Shown piece by piece: positions 1-5,506 of a DNA stretch of 5,506 nucleotides; position 1 is the first letter of the stretch, and every line of letters starts with the position of its first letter. The position numbers and the translations under genes were made by a program. This DNA is from JAJPIG01 sp035504735 (GTDB taxonomy: Bacteria; Desulfobacterota; Binatia; Binatales; Binataceae), in the NCBI GenBank assembly GCA_035504735.1, contig DATJRJ010000119.1, forward strand, positions 1 to 5,506, in the 5' to 3' direction. The notes under the pieces were generated by a model. It saw only the letters and a program-made list of their open reading frames with translations. It ran no database searches and was not told the origin of the DNA.

Positions 1-358
1 GCCGCTCCTCCATCGATTTTTCCCCGCGCGCGCGCGACGCCGTCACCAGCCATCGCATCGCCAGCGAATTGCGCCGGAGCGGCCGCACCTCGACCGGCAC
101 CTGATAATTGGCGCCGCCGACCCGCCGCGATCTGACCTCGACACTGGGGCGGACGTTATCGAGCGCGCGTTTGAAGACCACCAGCCCGTCCTCCTTGGTC
201 CGCTCGGCCACCAAGTCGAGCGCGCCATAGAGAATCAGCTCGGCAGTCGGTTTCTTGCCCCGCTCCATCACCACGTTGACGAACTTCGCCACCGTGCGAT
301 CGTGGAACTTGGGGTCCGGGCTAACCTCCCGGACTTTCGCCTGACCCTTGCGTGACAT
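1..358 (-). CDS. rpsG: Small ribosomal subunit protein S7 (uS7), 5' part; runs off the left edge
   Basis: S7 is a primary binder of the 3' major domain of 16S rRNA; it nucleates assembly of the 30S head and lines the E-site/decoding face. The 119 complete codons read here begin MSRKGQAKVREVSPDPKF and contain the family signatures KFVNVVMERGKKPTAE (about residues 25-40), NVRPSVEVRSRRVGGANYQV (about 68-87) and the following VEVRPLRRNSLAMRWLVTASRARGEKSM stretch (residue 89 to about 116). Bacterial S7 is usually about 156 residues, so roughly the last 37 are missing only because the window ends. The ATG at 358 is the first Met before the conserved RKG start and lies 6 nt after the rpsL stop. No strong Shine-Dalgarno sequence is visible before it (only GAAG-like bases inside the rpsL end), which suggests translational coupling to rpsL. 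Identity is certain; coupling is inferred. Confidence 0.97.
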   Translation of the reverse strand, partial: MSRKGQAKVREVSPDPKFHDRTVAKFVNVVMERGKKPTAELILYGALDLVAERTKEDGLVVFKRALDNVRPSVEVRSRRVGGANYQVPVEVRPLRRNSLAMRWLVTASRARGEKSMEER

Positions 359-364
359 GGAATT

Positions 365-736
<372 letters not shown>

Positions 737-846
737 TTCGGATTTCGAACTCCCGGCCCGGGTCTTCCGGTCCGCTCTCGGATCCTGCCTGCTCAGCCCC
801 CGTCCCATCCGGGTCTCAGAGCTCAACCGGCAATTTTCAAACAAAC
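737..846 (-). other. Putative rpsL 5' leader (non-coding)
   Basis: This is the stretch between the hairpin that follows rpoC and the rpsL start. It shows no independent conserved gene. The rpsL frame happens to remain open through it, but the resulting residues (MGRGLSRQDPRADRK and on) do not resemble any S12 extension I know. Next to rpsL it carries a GGGAG (750-754), followed by TTCG-AAATC-CGAA exactly filling the space to the GTG. If transcription starts near 877, this would be the leader of the rpsL-rpsG messenger. Whether a ribosomal protein binds it cannot be told from sequence alone. Confidence 0.5.
750..754 (-). promoter_or_regulatory. Candidate ribosome binding site of rpsL (GGGAG, long spacing)
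   Basis: GGGAG on the minus strand is the best Shine-Dalgarno match before the rpsL GTG. The 13-nt spacing is longer than the usual 5-10 nt. The spacer is TTCGAAATCCGAA, which could fold into a 4-bp stem (TTCG/CGAA) with a 5-nt loop. The site matters because it has to support a GTG rather than an ATG start. Confidence 0.45.
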
Positions 847-874
847 CCCCCAAGGGCGGAAGTGCCCTTGGGGG
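847..874 (-). terminator. GC-rich hairpin with T-rich tail after rpoC: intrinsic terminator or leader attenuator
   Basis: Positions 847-857 and 864-874 form a perfect 11-bp stem (CCCCCAAGGGC / GCCCTTGGGGG) with a 6-nt loop (858-863). Read on the minus strand, the stem is followed by GTTTGTTTG, an interrupted T-tract (positions 846-838); the opposite direction has no T-tract, so polarity fits leftward transcription. It begins 34 nt past the rpoC stop codon, a good place for an rpoBC terminator. The T-tract is broken by G residues, so termination may be partial. Because a candidate promoter lies just upstream, the same hairpin would also sit at the 5' end of an rpsL transcript and could act as an attenuator or a 5' stabilising stem. 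Confidence 0.6.
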
Positions 875-883
875 AAACGCTAG

Positions 884-908
884 TATATAACCTACGGCTT
901 CCTGCCTG

Positions 909-912
<4 letters not shown>
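884..912 (-). promoter_or_regulatory. Candidate sigma-70-type promoter for rpsL-rpsG, overlapping the rpoC stop
   Basis: On the minus strand TTGACA (912-907) matches the -35 consensus in all six bases. After a 17-nt spacer comes TATATA (889-884), which matches four of six -10 positions; the overlapping TATACT (887-882) matches five of six at 19-nt spacing. A start site would fall near 878-876, just before the hairpin at 874-847. The region is locally AT-rich in an otherwise GC-rich window, which supports a promoter. The rpoC stop TGA (911-909) is embedded in the -35 box. Activity and sigma factor are inferred from consensus only. Confidence 0.6.
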
Positions 913-5162
<4,250 letters not shown>

Positions 5163-5170
5163 TTACTATG

Positions 5171-5177
5171 CTCCCTT
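5171..5177 (-). promoter_or_regulatory. Ribosome binding site of rpoC (AAGGGAG)
   Basis: AAGGGAG on the minus strand lies 8 nt before the rpoC ATG (5162-5160), which is good Shine-Dalgarno quality and spacing and fixes the start at MEDLFG. Its GGG can also pair with CCC at 5180-5182 across an AAAA loop, so it may be partly sequestered. Confidence 0.8.
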
Positions 5178-5182
5178 TTGGG

Positions 5183-5195
5183 CCACGACCCGTGG
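5183..5195 (-). repeat. Small inverted repeat between rpoB and rpoC
   Basis: CCACG-GGT-CGTGG is a perfect 5-bp stem with a 3-nt loop, beginning directly after the rpoB stop codon. It has no T-tract, so it is not a terminator; the next bases form the rpoC ribosome binding site. It may tune rpoC translation or messenger stability, or be incidental given its small size. Confidence 0.4.

Positions 5196-5506
<311 letters not shown>

Noticed and set aside
25..36. Alternating CG run (six CG repeats) with possible Z-DNA character
   Set aside because: It codes the conserved Arg-Ala-Arg of S7 (SRARGEKSM) and is explained by GC-rich codon choice.
783..908. Direct repeat of TCCTGCCTG at 783-791 and 900-908
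   Set aside because: Only 9 bp with no conserved flanks, and one copy overlaps the putative promoter spacer; chance in GC-rich DNA is likely, and no mobile element features are present.

Overview
This window is a conserved housekeeping locus from a GC-rich bacterium, read entirely on the minus strand. In transcription order (right to left) it holds the 3' end of rpoB (RNA polymerase beta), a complete rpoC (beta'), a complete rpsL (ribosomal protein S12), and the 5' three quarters of rpsG (S7), which runs off the left edge. This is the classic junction between the rpoBC transcription unit and the str operon; fusA and tuf would be expected next to the left, outside the window.

Organism: RpoC has a long insertion of about 195 residues in its trigger loop (SI3 type), as found in Proteobacteria and several other Gram-negative phyla and absent from Bacillus-type enzymes. 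S12 and S7 have a general deltaproteobacterial or related flavour (Desulfobacterota, Binatota or Acidobacteria-like), but this comes from memory of the families and no genus can be named. All four genes are intact where visible and keep their catalytic, zinc-binding and rRNA-contact residues. There is no sign of mobile elements, tRNA or rRNA genes, or CRISPR repeats.

Layout: rpoB ends at 5196. A 33-bp gap with a small hairpin and a good ribosome binding site (AAGGGAG, 8-nt spacing) leads into rpoC (5162 to 909). The 172-bp gap between rpoC and rpsL is the most informative non-coding stretch. A consensus -35 box (TTGACA) contains the rpoC stop codon and is followed, 17 nt later, by TATATA, then at once by a perfect 11-bp GC-rich hairpin with a T-rich tail. 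The gap looks like a compact switch point: it could end rpoBC transcription, start rpsL-rpsG transcription, and possibly attenuate it. rpsL starts at a GTG (736) and is followed after only 6 nt by rpsG (start 358), so the two are probably translationally coupled.

I found no undescribed system here. The points worth checking are regulatory: the promoter and hairpin in the rpoC-rpsL gap, the rpsL start context, the absence of an E. coli-like S7 operator between rpsL and rpsG, and the structured rpoB-rpoC gap.
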